Source of the DNA: Luteibacter aegosomatissinici
GTDB lineage: Bacteria > Pseudomonadota > Gammaproteobacteria > Xanthomonadales > Rhodanobacteraceae
Length of the DNA stretch: 64,000 nucleotides
Assembly (NCBI RefSeq): GCF_023078495.1
Contig: NZ_CP095742.1
Location: 4,759,501-4,823,500 of the forward strand
Direction: 5' to 3'
Under the pieces are notes generated by a model. The model had not been told where the DNA came from. It saw nothing but the letters and a program-made list of their open reading frames with translations, and did not search any database. The translations under genes and the position numbers were made by a program. Below, piece after piece: positions 27,072 through 35,389 of this stretch (positions are counted from its first letter, which is position 1; each line of letters begins with the position of its first letter).

Positions 27072-27485
27072 ATGTCGATCTCAAAGGGGCTCACGGCTCC
27101 GCTGCTTTCTGCCGCCATCCTGGCGGCGTCGGGCTTGCGCGCATCCGCGCCGCCCAGCCCTGCGGATAACTTCCACGCAGCATCGGACCAGGCCATGGCC
27201 GTGATGATGAAAGGCATGGACGCGCCGCCTACCGGCGATGTCGACCACGATTTCGTGGCCATGATGGTGCCGCACCACCAGGGCGCCATCGATATGGCGA
27301 TCGCCGAACTGAAGTACGGCCGCGACGAGCACCTGCGCCGTATCGCCCAGGAAATCATCGTGGATCAGCAGCAGGAGATCGCGGCCATGCGGCTGGCGCT
27401 CAACCAGCCATTGCCGCCCTCCGCGCCAGCCCCGACCACCGTCACCACCCGCCCGCCCACCGCCGGCGTCAAGGAATCGCCATGA
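27072..27485 (+). CDS. DUF305 domain protein (ferritin-like, exported)
   Basis: 137 aa with a weak signal-like N-terminus (GLTAPLLSAAILAASGLRA). DUF305 is recognised by DHDFVAMMVPHHQGAIDMAIAELKYG, including the paired His of MVPHHQ, then IIVDQQQEIAAMR. DUF305 proteins form small helical bundles and often sit beside copper or silver genes; a direct role in metal handling is inferred. It lies 104 bases after the RND pump and overlaps the propeller gene by 4 bases (ATGA). Confidence 0.85.
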   Translation: MSISKGLTAPLLSAAILAASGLRASAPPSPADNFHAASDQAMAVMMKGMDAPPTGDVDHDFVAMMVPHHQGAIDMAIAELKYGRDEHLRRIAQEIIVDQQQEIAAMRLALNQPLPPSAPAPTTVTTRPPTAGVKESP

Positions 27486-28906
27486 AAGCGCGCGCTCTTA
27501 TCGCCGTAGGGCTGGCCCTGCTACCCATCCTGTCGCTTGCCCAGCAAGCGCCCTGGGGCAAGCCCGACAAGCCCATTACCCACGCCGATCGTGTGTACGC
27601 GGCCGAGCAGTTTTCCAATACGGTATCGGTGACCGACCCGGTGGATAACAAGCTGCTGGGTGTGATCCGTCTGGGCGATCCCCAACCCATGAACTTCGCG
27701 CCGCTGTACAAAGGCCAGGTGCTCACCCACGGCATGGGCTTCTCGCCCGATGGCAAGACGCTGGCAATTGTATCCATCGGCTCCAACGGCGTGAGCTTCA
27801 TCGATACCGCCACCAACACGGTCAAGCACACGACCTACGTGGGCCGCTCGCCCCACGAGGCGTTCTTCACGCCCGATGGCACAGCCGTATGGGTAACCGT
27901 ACGCGGCGAGGATTACGTCGCCGTCATCGACGCGAAGACGTACGAAGAAGTGGCGCGGGTAAAGACACCTGCCGGCCCGGGCATGACCATCTTTTCCCCG
28001 GATGGGAAGTACGCGTACATCTGCTCGTCGTTCAATCCGGCCACCGTCGTGATCGATGTCGGCACGCGCGAGCAAGTGGGCGAGGTGAAACAGCCAAGCC
28101 CGTTCTGCCCGAACATCGCCGTCACGCCGGATGGCAAGCAGGTGTGGTTCACCCTGAAGGACACCGGCAAGCTGGTGGCCTTTTCGGCGCTGCCGCCCTT
28201 TCCCGTGTTGAAGACCATGGACATGGGCCCGATCGCCAACCACGTGAACTTCGCGACGGTAAAGGGCGTGCCGTACGCCTATGTCACGGTCGGCGGCTTG
28301 AGCCAGGTGAAGGTGCTTCGCGTCAGTGACTATTCGGTCGTCGCCACCATCCCGGTGGGCGCGATGCCGCACGGTGTGTGGCCCTCGTCGGATGGGTCGC
28401 GCGTGTACGTGGGGCTCGAGAACGATGACAAGCTGGCCGTGATCGATACCGCTACGAACAAGGTGGTTGCCACTGTCCCCATCGGCCAGGCACCGCAGGC
28501 GCTCGCCTTCGTCTCCAACGCGGCCGCCTCGCCACAGGCCGACAAGTCGCTCGCGCAACTAGGCATCGCGGGTAACACGTACTCGCTGACACTGAACGAC
28601 GCCAGCGGCGAACGCACGCATGTCACCCTGTTCGACCAGGGCCTGGTGCAGGTGCTGCAAGCCGCGGTGACCGGCCTTGAGCCGAAGAAGGCTTACTTCA
28701 TCGCGCTGGCCGATTCGCCCACCGGCAGCAACCTGCAACCGCTCGCCCGCTTCATGACCAACCCGGCCGGCGCCGCCATCGTGAATGCGTCTGGGCCGAT
28801 CCGGCAGTTGGTGGACAAGCCGACATCCGGCGCACGGCGGTATCTGGTCATCACCGATGAGGCCACCGGCGCACCCGGCAAGGTGTTGCAGCGCCCGGCG
28901 TCATAA
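27482..28906 (+). CDS. YVTN-repeat (YncE-like) beta-propeller protein
   Basis: 474 aa with signal peptide (MKARALIAVGLALLPI to LAQQ). Repeated blades include TPDGTAVWVTVRGEDYVAVIDAKT-type units, FSPDGKYAYICSSF, VTPDGKQVWFTLKDTGK and SSDGSRVYVGLENDDKLAVI; the first is quoted here by pattern only. YncE-like propellers in the periplasm bind DNA, protein or cofactors and lack a known catalytic site. The last 110 residues form a separate beta-rich domain (TYSLTLNDASGERTHVTLFD region). Translation is coupled to the DUF305 gene, so the two may act together in the metal operon. Confidence 0.85.
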   Translation: MKARALIAVGLALLPILSLAQQAPWGKPDKPITHADRVYAAEQFSNTVSVTDPVDNKLLGVIRLGDPQPMNFAPLYKGQVLTHGMGFSPDGKTLAIVSIGSNGVSFIDTATNTVKHTTYVGRSPHEAFFTPDGTAVWVTVRGEDYVAVIDAKTYEEVARVKTPAGPGMTIFSPDGKYAYICSSFNPATVVIDVGTREQVGEVKQPSPFCPNIAVTPDGKQVWFTLKDTGKLVAFSALPPFPVLKTMDMGPIANHVNFATVKGVPYAYVTVGGLSQVKVLRVSDYSVVATIPVGAMPHGVWPSSDGSRVYVGLENDDKLAVIDTATNKVVATVPIGQAPQALAFVSNAAASPQADKSLAQLGIAGNTYSLTLNDASGERTHVTLFDQGLVQVLQAAVTGLEPKKAYFIALADSPTGSNLQPLARFMTNPAGAAIVNASGPIRQLVDKPTSGARRYLVITDEATGAPGKVLQRPAS

Positions 28907-28929
28907 CGCGACGGGCGCTGGCTCATTGG

Positions 28930-29829
28930 TCAGGCGGTAGCGGTGGCGTAATCCATATTGCGCAGGTCATCCAGCAGCAACGGGCCGACGGGGTGCCAGT
29001 TCAGCCGCTCACGCGTGAGCTTGCTCGAGGCACTCAGGTCGAGGCCCGCGAACATGCCGAGCCAGCCAAAGTGCGCCTGCGCTTCGTCCGGCGTGAGCGA
29101 CTTCACGGGCAGGCCCAGACCCACACCGAGCACTTCAGCGATCTCGCGCACCGGTACACCTTCTTCGGCAACCGCGTTGTAGCGCGCGCCCGCTTCGGCG
29201 CGTTCCACCGCAAGGCGGTACAGCAACGCCACATCATCAACATGCGCCGCCGGCCAGCGATTGCCGCCGTCACCCAGGTAGCCGACGAGGCCCTTCTCGC
29301 GGGAGATCTCGATAAACGGCGTGATCAGGCCCTGCTTCTTCGTGTCGTGCACCTGCGGCAGGCGCACCACGGAAACGTTCACGCCGGCATCGAGCTGCAC
29401 CTTGCCTTCCAACTCCGATGCGACGCGCGGATTGGGGTGCTCGAAGTTGGCAACGTCTTCCGTCGCAAGGGCGCCGTGGCTAGCCTGGCCCAACCCGGTA
29501 CCGGATGTGATGAGTAGCGGGCGCTTTGAGCCCTTCAGAACCGAACCGAGCGCGGCAATGACGCGGCGGTCCTTTTCGCAGTTGGCCACGAAGTTCGAAA
29601 AGTCGTGATCGAAGGCGGTGTGGATGATCGCATCGGCCTTCGCGGCGCCAGCACGGATGCTATCCAGATCCTCGAGCGTGGCGCGATGAGCGTCCGCGCC
29701 GTTGGCTCGCAACCACGCCGCGCCGCTTTCGGAACGGGTCATGCCCAGCACCTGGTGCCCTGCGGCGAGCAGCTGCGGGACGATGCGCGAGCCGATGAAG
29801 CCCGTGGCGCCGGTAAGGAAGATACGCAT
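28930..29829 (-). CDS. NAD(P)-dependent epimerase/dehydratase family (extended SDR)
   Basis: 299 aa. N-terminal TGATGFIG (7-14) is the extended-SDR dinucleotide motif and GMTRSESGAAWL follows, the Arg suggesting NADP(H). The central HTAFDHD and PAAHVDDVALLYRLA segments match atypical epimerases of the NmrA/YwnB-like group. The usual YxxxK is not evident, so catalysis by the standard SDR triad is doubtful. Divergent from the XRE-family regulator gene at 29929, which probably controls it through the inverted repeat at 29879-29906. Confidence 0.85.
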   Translation of the reverse strand: MRIFLTGATGFIGSRIVPQLLAAGHQVLGMTRSESGAAWLRANGADAHRATLEDLDSIRAGAAKADAIIHTAFDHDFSNFVANCEKDRRVIAALGSVLKGSKRPLLITSGTGLGQASHGALATEDVANFEHPNPRVASELEGKVQLDAGVNVSVVRLPQVHDTKKQGLITPFIEISREKGLVGYLGDGGNRWPAAHVDDVALLYRLAVERAEAGARYNAVAEEGVPVREIAEVLGVGLGLPVKSLTPDEAQAHFGWLGMFAGLDLSASSKLTRERLNWHPVGPLLLDDLRNMDYATATA

Positions 29830-29878
29830 GGGGTGTCTCCGGTGGGTTCGATGAAACCCAGTCTGGCCCCGCGTTCTT

Positions 29879-29906
29879 CCATGTTAAAGTAGTGACGTTA
29901 TCATGG
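29879..29906. promoter_or_regulatory. Imperfect inverted repeat in the divergent SDR/XRE promoter region
   Basis: CCATGTTAA at 29879-29887 and TTATCATGG at 29898-29906 pair at 8 of 9 positions around a 10-base spacer. The repeat lies centrally in the 99-base space between the two divergent starts, as expected for the operator of the XRE regulator. A possible plus-strand promoter is TTAAAG (29884-29889) and TATAGG (29907-29912), 17 bases apart. Confidence 0.5.
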
Positions 29907-29928
29907 TATAGGAACCACCTGCCTCGCC

Positions 29929-30759
29929 ATGCCCATCGATCTTGGCAACCACCTCGGCACCTTCCTCCGCGACCGGCGCGCCCGCCTGGATCCGGCCACG
30001 TTCGGCTTTGCCGCCGGCCGCCGGCGCACACCAGGCCTGCGCCGCGAGGAGGTCGCGCAGCGCGCCAACATCAGCCCTACCTGGTACACCTGGCTGGAGC
30101 AGGGCCGCGGCGGTGCGCCCTCGGCCGAGGTGCTTAACCGCCTTGCCACCGGCCTGATGCTGACCGAGCCTGAGCGCGAGCACATGTTCATCCTGGCGCT
30201 GGGGCACGCACCAGAGCCACGTTACAAACAGCCCGAAGGCATCACCCCGCGCCTGCAGCGTGTACTCGATGCCCTGCCCACCAGCCCGGCGATCCTGCGC
30301 ACCGCGACATGGGATGTCGTGGCATGGAACGCTGCGGCTGCCGCCCTTCTGACGGATTACTCGAAGCTGCCGCGCGAAAAGCGGAACATCCTGCGCCTGA
30401 TGTTTTCCGACCAGCGCGTGCGTGCCGCACAGGAGGACTGGCTGCGTGTAGCGCAGTTCGTCGTCGCCGCGTTCCGCGCCGATGCCGCGCGCGCGGGTGC
30501 CACGGCCGAGATCACGCAACTGGTCGAAGAGCTTTCACGCACCAGCCCGGAATTCGAGGCGCTTTGGCGTAACAACGACATCGCCAGCCACGGCGACGGC
30601 CTCAAGCGCCTGCATCACCCCGTGCTTGGCCCGATCGAACTGGAGTTCTCGACGTTTGCGGTGGAGGGCCGGCCCGACCTCACGCTCATGATCTACAACC
30701 CGAGCACGGCGGAAACCACCGAAGCCGTGCGCAAGCTGGTTGAGCGCCGGGGCGGCTAG
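29929..30759 (+). CDS. XRE-family regulator with MmyB-like ligand domain
   Basis: 276 aa. HTH at about residues 10-85: RRRTPGLRREEVAQRANISP then WYTWLEQGRGG, the hallmark of this group. The C-terminal domain (about 105-275) is MmyB-like: ILRTATWDVVAWNAAAAALL, then NILRLMFSDQRVR and IYNPSTAETTEAV. MmyB-like domains bind fatty acid or another hydrophobic ligand. In many genomes such regulators sit divergently from an SDR oxidoreductase, as here, and repress it. Confidence 0.9.
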   Translation: MPIDLGNHLGTFLRDRRARLDPATFGFAAGRRRTPGLRREEVAQRANISPTWYTWLEQGRGGAPSAEVLNRLATGLMLTEPEREHMFILALGHAPEPRYKQPEGITPRLQRVLDALPTSPAILRTATWDVVAWNAAAAALLTDYSKLPREKRNILRLMFSDQRVRAAQEDWLRVAQFVVAAFRADAARAGATAEITQLVEELSRTSPEFEALWRNNDIASHGDGLKRLHHPVLGPIELEFSTFAVEGRPDLTLMIYNPSTAETTEAVRKLVERRGG

Positions 30760-30780
30760 GTCGGCCGCCGAGTGGCCGGA

Positions 30781-30990
30781 TCACTCTTCCAGGGTGAACC
30801 CCACCTTCAGCGTGACCTGCCAGTGGGCCACCTTGCCATCCTCCACATAACCGCGGGTTTCCGTGACCTTGAACCAGCGGATATCCCGGATGGTTTTGGA
30901 AGCCCGTTCGATCGCGCAACGAACGGCCGCGTCGGTGCCTTCGGGGGACGAGCCGGTCAGCTCGACGGTCTTGTACACGTGGTCGGTCAT
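30781..30990 (-). CDS. Dodecin
   Basis: 69 aa. Start 30990 is chosen because [15 protein letters not shown] is the standard dodecin N-terminus; an upstream in-frame extension to 31101 runs through a noncoding GC hairpin. The flavin-stacking Trp is present ([11 protein letters not shown]) and the C-terminus [14 protein letters not shown] fits the fold. Dodecins assemble as hollow dodecamers that store or buffer riboflavin/FMN and CoA. Single gene, divergent from the hybrid kinase gene at 31132. Confidence 0.9.
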   Translation of the reverse strand: MTDHVYKTVELTGSSPEGTDAAVRCAIERASKTIRDIRWFKVTETRGYVEDGKVAHWQVTLKVGFTLEE

Positions 30991-31051
30991 GGCACCACCC
31001 TCTGTGGACGAGGCGTCAACGATCCGATAAGCGTTGTTGTAAGGACGTGAG

Positions 31052-31079
31052 GCCAGCCCCCGCCCGGGGGGGGGCTGGC
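31052..31079. other. GC hairpin with a nine-G run upstream of the hybrid kinase
   Basis: GCCAGCCCCC (31052-31061) pairs with GGGGGCTGGC (31070-31079). The centre contains an uninterrupted run of nine G (31066-31074). It lies in the leader of the kinase gene at 31132, with no T run after it. Confidence 0.5.
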
Positions 31080-31131
31080 GAAGCGCGCCGCACCGGTCCA
31101 TGCTGCGCGGTGTTTACAGGGGGCGGGATCC

Positions 31132-32706
31132 ATGGGCGAGGGACAACTCAGCAGCGCGGGCGGCGGCATGCCGCTGGGCCAGAGCGACACCCAGTTCCGC
31201 CTGTTGGTGGATGGCGTGGCCGACTACGCCATTTACATGATCAGCCCGGAAGGCCTGGTCGCGAGCTGGAACTCCGGCGCCCAGCGCATCAAAGGCTATG
31301 CCCCTGCGGAGATCATCGGCCACCACTACCGTGAGTTCTACACGGAGCAAGACCAGGCCAGCCACGAGCCGGAGAACAACCTGCGCCGCGCCGCGAACGA
31401 GGGCCGCGCCGAAGCCGAGGGCTGGCGAGTGCGCAAGGACGGCACCCGCTTCTGGGCACACGTGATCATCGACCGCATCCTCGATGACGAGGGCCACTTG
31501 CTGGGTTTCGCCAAGGTGACCCGCGACGTCACCGAGCAGCGCCTTGCCGCGCAGCAACTGGAAGAAGCGCGCGAGGCCTTGTTCCAGTCGCAGAAGATGG
31601 AAGCCATCGGCCAGCTCACCGGCGGCATGGCGCACGACTTCAATAACCTGCTCATGGCTATCCAGAGCGCGCTCGACCTGTTGGGCCGCCACGTACCCGC
31701 CGACGAACACGTACAGAACCTGATCGGCGTGGCGCAGGCCGGCGTCAATCGCGGCAAGAACCTCTCCCAGCGCATGCTCGCTTTCGCGCGCAAGCAGGAA
31801 CTGCAACCGCGCGCCGTCGATGTCGTCGAACTGGTCCACGGCATGTCCGAGCTGATCGACAGCACGCTGGGTGCGCGTTTCAAGCTGGCCACCCGTTTTG
31901 CCTACCGCCTGGATCGCGTCATGGTCGATCCGCACCAGCTGGAACTGGCCCTGCTCAACCTGGTCGTCAATGCACGTGACGCCTATGGCGACGAAGGCGG
32001 CCGGATCTCGATCGAAGCGGACATGAGCGAAGCGCCGCACGGCGATGTACCGGGCCTGGCCGAGGGCAGCTACCTGCGGCTGGCGGTGATCGACCAGGGT
32101 CCCGGCATGGACGAACGCACCCTGTCCCGTGCCGCGGATCCGTTCTTCACCACCAAGGGCGTGGGCAAGGGCACCGGGCTGGGGCTTTCCATGGTCCACG
32201 GCCTCGCGGCGCAATCAAGGGGCCGGCTGGTCCTGCGTAGCCAGGTAAGCGTGGGGACGCGCGCGGACATCTGGCTGCCCGTCGTGACCGCCAGCGATGC
32301 CAGGATGGCAGCCGCAGCCGCTCCGCCCACCGCGATGGCCGCGACGAAGGCCGCAGAGACCCTGCGGATCCTCGCCGTCGATGACGACGTGCTTGTGCTC
32401 TCGACGCTGAAAGCGTTGCTTGAGGACATGGGTCACGTGGTCACCGCCGCATCCTCGGGTGAACGGGCGATCGAGCTGCTGCGTGGTGAGGAACGCTTCG
32501 ACCTGTTGCTTACCGACTATGCGATGCCACACCTGACCGGCGGCGATGTCGCCCTCGCCGCACTGACTACCCGTCCGGGCCTGCCCATCGTGCTGGCAAC
32601 GGGCTATGCCGACATGGCCAACGAAGCCTTCCCCGGCATGCAGCGCCTGGGCAAGCCGTTCGACCGCGATAACCTGGCGCGTGCGATCGCCCGAGCCATG
32701 GCGTAA
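31132..32706 (+). CDS. Soluble PAS hybrid histidine kinase/response regulator
   Basis: 524 aa, no signal or membrane segment. Order: PAS (about 20-135: FRLLVDGVADYAIYMIS, ending GFAKVTRDVTEQ), HisKA with GGMAHDFNNLL, HATPase (NLVVNARDA, GPGMDERT, GKGTGLGLSMVHG) and a C-terminal receiver (AVDDDVLVLSTLKALL, Asp in LLLTDYAMPHLTGG, K in RLGKPFDRD). The HDFNNLL phosphorylation motif is the HWE-distinct type found in many blue-light or redox PAS kinases, but no LOV cysteine motif is seen in the PAS. Unlinked to an obvious output gene. Confidence 0.9.
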   Translation: MGEGQLSSAGGGMPLGQSDTQFRLLVDGVADYAIYMISPEGLVASWNSGAQRIKGYAPAEIIGHHYREFYTEQDQASHEPENNLRRAANEGRAEAEGWRVRKDGTRFWAHVIIDRILDDEGHLLGFAKVTRDVTEQRLAAQQLEEAREALFQSQKMEAIGQLTGGMAHDFNNLLMAIQSALDLLGRHVPADEHVQNLIGVAQAGVNRGKNLSQRMLAFARKQELQPRAVDVVELVHGMSELIDSTLGARFKLATRFAYRLDRVMVDPHQLELALLNLVVNARDAYGDEGGRISIEADMSEAPHGDVPGLAEGSYLRLAVIDQGPGMDERTLSRAADPFFTTKGVGKGTGLGLSMVHGLAAQSRGRLVLRSQVSVGTRADIWLPVVTASDARMAAAAAPPTAMAATKAAETLRILAVDDDVLVLSTLKALLEDMGHVVTAASSGERAIELLRGEERFDLLLTDYAMPHLTGGDVALAALTTRPGLPIVLATGYADMANEAFPGMQRLGKPFDRDNLARAIARAMA

Positions 32707-32791
32707 GCCGCCCATGCAGGCGGCGCGTCGGGGTTGGGGCGCATACTAGGCGCCCGGAATACCCAAACGCTGGCGGCAGGTGGCGCGGACA

Positions 32792-34162
32792 ATGTCCCTA
32801 CAACAGGCTGACTGGCGCGTCGCACTGGATGAACCTGGCCCGCGTTACCTGCAGATCGTGCGGTTCATGGAGAACGCCATCGCCGATGGCCGGTTGCGCG
32901 CGGGGGACCGGTTGCCGCCGCAGCGCGAGCTGGCCCGCGCACTGGGTGTCGATCTCACCACCGTGACCCGCGCTTATGCCGAAGCACGCGAGCGCAACCT
33001 GCTGCACGCGCGTGGCGCCATGGGTTCGTTCGTTTCCGCGCCACGCTTCGATACCGTGCAGCGGCTCGACCTGGACATGAACCTCCCGCCCCCGCCGCTT
33101 GGCGTCGACCTGGGCGACCTGCTGCGGCGGGGCTTCGAGCAGGTGCTTACGCATAGCGAAACGCACGCGCTGATGAGCTACCACCCCGGTGGGGGCACCC
33201 CGGCCGATCGCCGGGCCGGTGCGGCCTGGTTGGCCGGCCCGCTGGGTAAGGTCGATCCGGAACGGGTCGTGATCTCGCCAGGCGCGCAGGTGGCGCTCTC
33301 CGCGCTGCTGCTCACGCTGACTGCACCCGGTGAAAGCATCGCCTGTGAACCGCTGATCTATCCGGGTTTCCTGAGCGCGGCCGGGCAGCTTGGTCGACAC
33401 ATCCTTCCCCTGGCGGCGGATGCCGAGGGCATGTTGCCCGAGGCGCTCGGGCAAGCCGCCCAGCAAGGCGTGCGCGTGGCTTATCTCAATCCGACGCTGC
33501 GCAACCCCATAGCGACCACCATGGGCACCACGCGCCGTGATGCCCTGGCGAGCGTAGCGACCCGGCATGGGTTGGTCTTCGTGGAGGATGATCCCTACTG
33601 GCCGCTGGCCACCCAGGCGCCCGCGCCACTGGCCGCACGCGTCGCCGGGCACACGTACTACGTCGCCACGCTTTCCAAGTCGCTCACGCCGGGGCTGCGC
33701 ACGGCATACGTCGTGGTTCCGGACGGCGAAGCGCGTGCGTCGTTCCTCCACAGCCTGAGTGCGCTGGCGCTGATGTCCACGCCGGTGATGACATCGCTGG
33801 CCACGCAATGGATCCAGGATGGCACGGCCGCCCATATCGTCGATGGCGTACGCGCCGAAGCCGATGAGCGCCGTCGTATGGCGGTGAACACCCTGCGGCT
33901 TGATCCCTTTACGCGAGGCGAAGGCATTCACCTGTGGGTGCCGCTTCCCCCGCATTGGACCGCGCAAGCCCTGGCCAGCGCCGCCCGGGCGGAAGGCCTG
34001 GCCGTCACGCCATCGCAAGCCTTCTCCGCCACCACGCCGACGACGGAAGCCATACGCATATCCCTGGGCGGCATGCGTGAACGCTCGCAGCTGAAGCACG
34101 GCCTGGAACGCCTGGCCTGGCTACTGAACGAACCCGCCAACCACGACGACCCCAACCTGTAG
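32792..34162 (+). CDS. MocR-type GntR regulator / PLP-dependent aminotransferase domain
   Basis: 456 aa from ATG 32792, with a GTG at 32780 as alternative. The GntR wHTH occupies about 15-85 (RYLQIVRFMENAIADG, LPPQRELARALGVDLTTVTRAYAEARE). The aminotransferase domain follows, with the PLP lysine K296 in ATLSKSLTPGLRTAY and R303 in the phosphate-binding position. This intact motif contrasts with the degenerate one in the regulator at 4602. The family resembles YdcR/PdxR-like proteins; the effector and target genes are unknown. Its TAG stop (34160-34162) lies inside a REP-like palindrome. Confidence 0.88.
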   Translation: MSLQQADWRVALDEPGPRYLQIVRFMENAIADGRLRAGDRLPPQRELARALGVDLTTVTRAYAEARERNLLHARGAMGSFVSAPRFDTVQRLDLDMNLPPPPLGVDLGDLLRRGFEQVLTHSETHALMSYHPGGGTPADRRAGAAWLAGPLGKVDPERVVISPGAQVALSALLLTLTAPGESIACEPLIYPGFLSAAGQLGRHILPLAADAEGMLPEALGQAAQQGVRVAYLNPTLRNPIATTMGTTRRDALASVATRHGLVFVEDDPYWPLATQAPAPLAARVAGHTYYVATLSKSLTPGLRTAYVVVPDGEARASFLHSLSALALMSTPVMTSLATQWIQDGTAAHIVDGVRAEADERRRMAVNTLRLDPFTRGEGIHLWVPLPPHWTAQALASAARAEGLAVTPSQAFSATTPTTEAIRISLGGMRERSQLKHGLERLAWLLNEPANHDDPNL

Positions 34163-34226
34163 GAGCGCGCTTGCGCGCGATGGGTGCTCGCGGGAATCGT
34201 GGATCGCGCGCAAGCGCGCTCCTACA
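34158..34226. repeat. Facing pair of REP-like palindromes
   Basis: Copy A (34158-34182) reads TGTAGGAGCGCGC then TTGCGCGCGATG; copy B (34203-34226) is its inverse, ending GCGCGCTCCTACA. Twenty bases separate them. Copy A starts within the stop codon of the MocR-type gene, so the transcript 3' end would fold into a strong hairpin between the converging MocR and quinone-reductase-like genes. Confidence 0.8.
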
Positions 34227-34248
34227 AGGGCCGCAGATCGTCAGGGGA

Positions 34249-35229
34249 TCACGGTGTCAGCACGATCTTGCCGACGCTTTCGTTGCTTTCCATGCGCTCA
34301 TGCGCCGCGGCGGCCTGCGCCAGCGGGAACACGCTATCCACCACCGGATGCATTTCGCCATTCGCGAAGTGGTCCAGCCACGTGTCGCGGAAGCGCTTGG
34401 TCATCGCCTGCTTCTCTGGCTGCGAGCGGGTTTTCATCACCGTGCCGAAGATGTGCAGGTGGCGGTAGAGCAATCGCTGCAGGTCAAGCGCGGGCATCTC
34501 GCTGCCGCCCAGCAATCCGACCTGCACCAGGCGGCCACCAAAATCGAGCGACGCCAGGTTGCGCTCGAAATACGGCGCGCCAATGAAATCGACGATGAGG
34601 TCAACGCCATCCCCGTTGGTCGCCTCCTGGATCGCCTGCGCGAAGTCCGTCGTCGTGTAATCAATACCGACATCCGCACCCAGCTCACGCACGCGCTCGA
34701 GCTTCGCGCCTTTCGCCGTGGCGAACACACGTGCACCGCAAGCCTTGGCCAGCTGCACCGCCGCCGAGCCGACGCCACTGGCCGCGGCGTGGATCAACAC
34801 ACTTTCACCCGCAACCAGGCGGCCAAGATGTACGAGGGCTTCATGCGCCGTGACGAATACTTCGGGTATGGCGGCGGCCTGCACATAATCGACCCCGCCA
34901 GGGATCGCCATGGCCATGCGGTAGTCGATGCGCGCGAACTCGGCATACGCGCCGCCGCCGACGATACCCATGACCCGGTCGCCGAGCCGCCACTGCCGCA
35001 CCTCGCTGCCCATCGCCACCACCTCGCCCGCGATCTCCAGGCCCATGAGGGTGGAATCGCCGAAATCCGAGCGGCCGTAGTAGCCCTCGCGGTGGAGTAC
35101 ATCCGCGCGGTTCACGCCGGCGGCGCGTACCCGTACCAGCAAGTCATGCGGCCGTACGGCCGGTTCGGGCAGATCTGCCAGATGCAGGACCGAGGCGGCT
35201 CCAAAATCGCTGAAATCGATGGCTCGCAT
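34249..35229 (-). CDS. Zinc-independent MDR family quinone oxidoreductase-like protein
   Basis: 326 aa. Start 35229 is chosen because MRAIDFSDFG aligns with the family N-terminus; the in-frame ATG at 35262 overlaps the divergent leader. The MDR fold is seen in RVRAAGVNRADVLHREGYYG (typical quinone reductase, no Zn ligands), ASGVGSAAVQLAKACGARVF (Rossmann AxxGVGSxxxQ) and VDLIVDFIGAPYFERNLASL. Such enzymes reduce quinones or enones with NADPH. Divergent from the SDR gene at 35390 across an unusually repeat-rich region. Confidence 0.9.
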   Translation of the reverse strand: MRAIDFSDFGAASVLHLADLPEPAVRPHDLLVRVRAAGVNRADVLHREGYYGRSDFGDSTLMGLEIAGEVVAMGSEVRQWRLGDRVMGIVGGGAYAEFARIDYRMAMAIPGGVDYVQAAAIPEVFVTAHEALVHLGRLVAGESVLIHAAASGVGSAAVQLAKACGARVFATAKGAKLERVRELGADVGIDYTTTDFAQAIQEATNGDGVDLIVDFIGAPYFERNLASLDFGGRLVQVGLLGGSEMPALDLQRLLYRHLHIFGTVMKTRSQPEKQAMTKRFRDTWLDHFANGEMHPVVDSVFPLAQAAAAHERMESNESVGKIVLTP

Positions 35230-35290
35230 GCGCGTCGTCACAAAGGTGAAAGCGCATAGCATGCGCCTTTCCGTGCATGCGTGTCGTCAC
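35226..35290. repeat. 16-bp direct repeat in the divergent promoter region
   Basis: GCATGCGCGTCGTCAC at 35226-35241 recurs at 35275-35290 with one mismatch (T for C at position 8), 49 bases apart. The first copy overlaps the start codon of the MDR gene. Between them lies a near-palindrome, GAAAGCGCAT (35248-35257) and ATGCGCCTTTC (35261-35271), with a one-base bulge. Confidence 0.7.
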
Positions 35291-35309
35291 GTTCGATCCG
35301 GTCGAACGT
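35289..35309. promoter_or_regulatory. Perfect 8-5-8 palindrome upstream of the SDR gene
   Basis: ACGTTCGA (35289-35296), spacer TCCGG, TCGAACGT (35302-35309). It lies 80 bases before the SDR start at 35390 and overlaps the end of the 16-bp direct repeat. Candidate operator for a dimeric regulator of the divergent MDR/SDR genes; no regulator gene is adjacent. Confidence 0.55.
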
Positions 35310-35389
35310 TCCCACCCGGCGCATGGAACGACAATCCGCAGGCCGCGGCGCATCGTATCTCCATCCTCAAATCCACCCGGAGTTACGCC

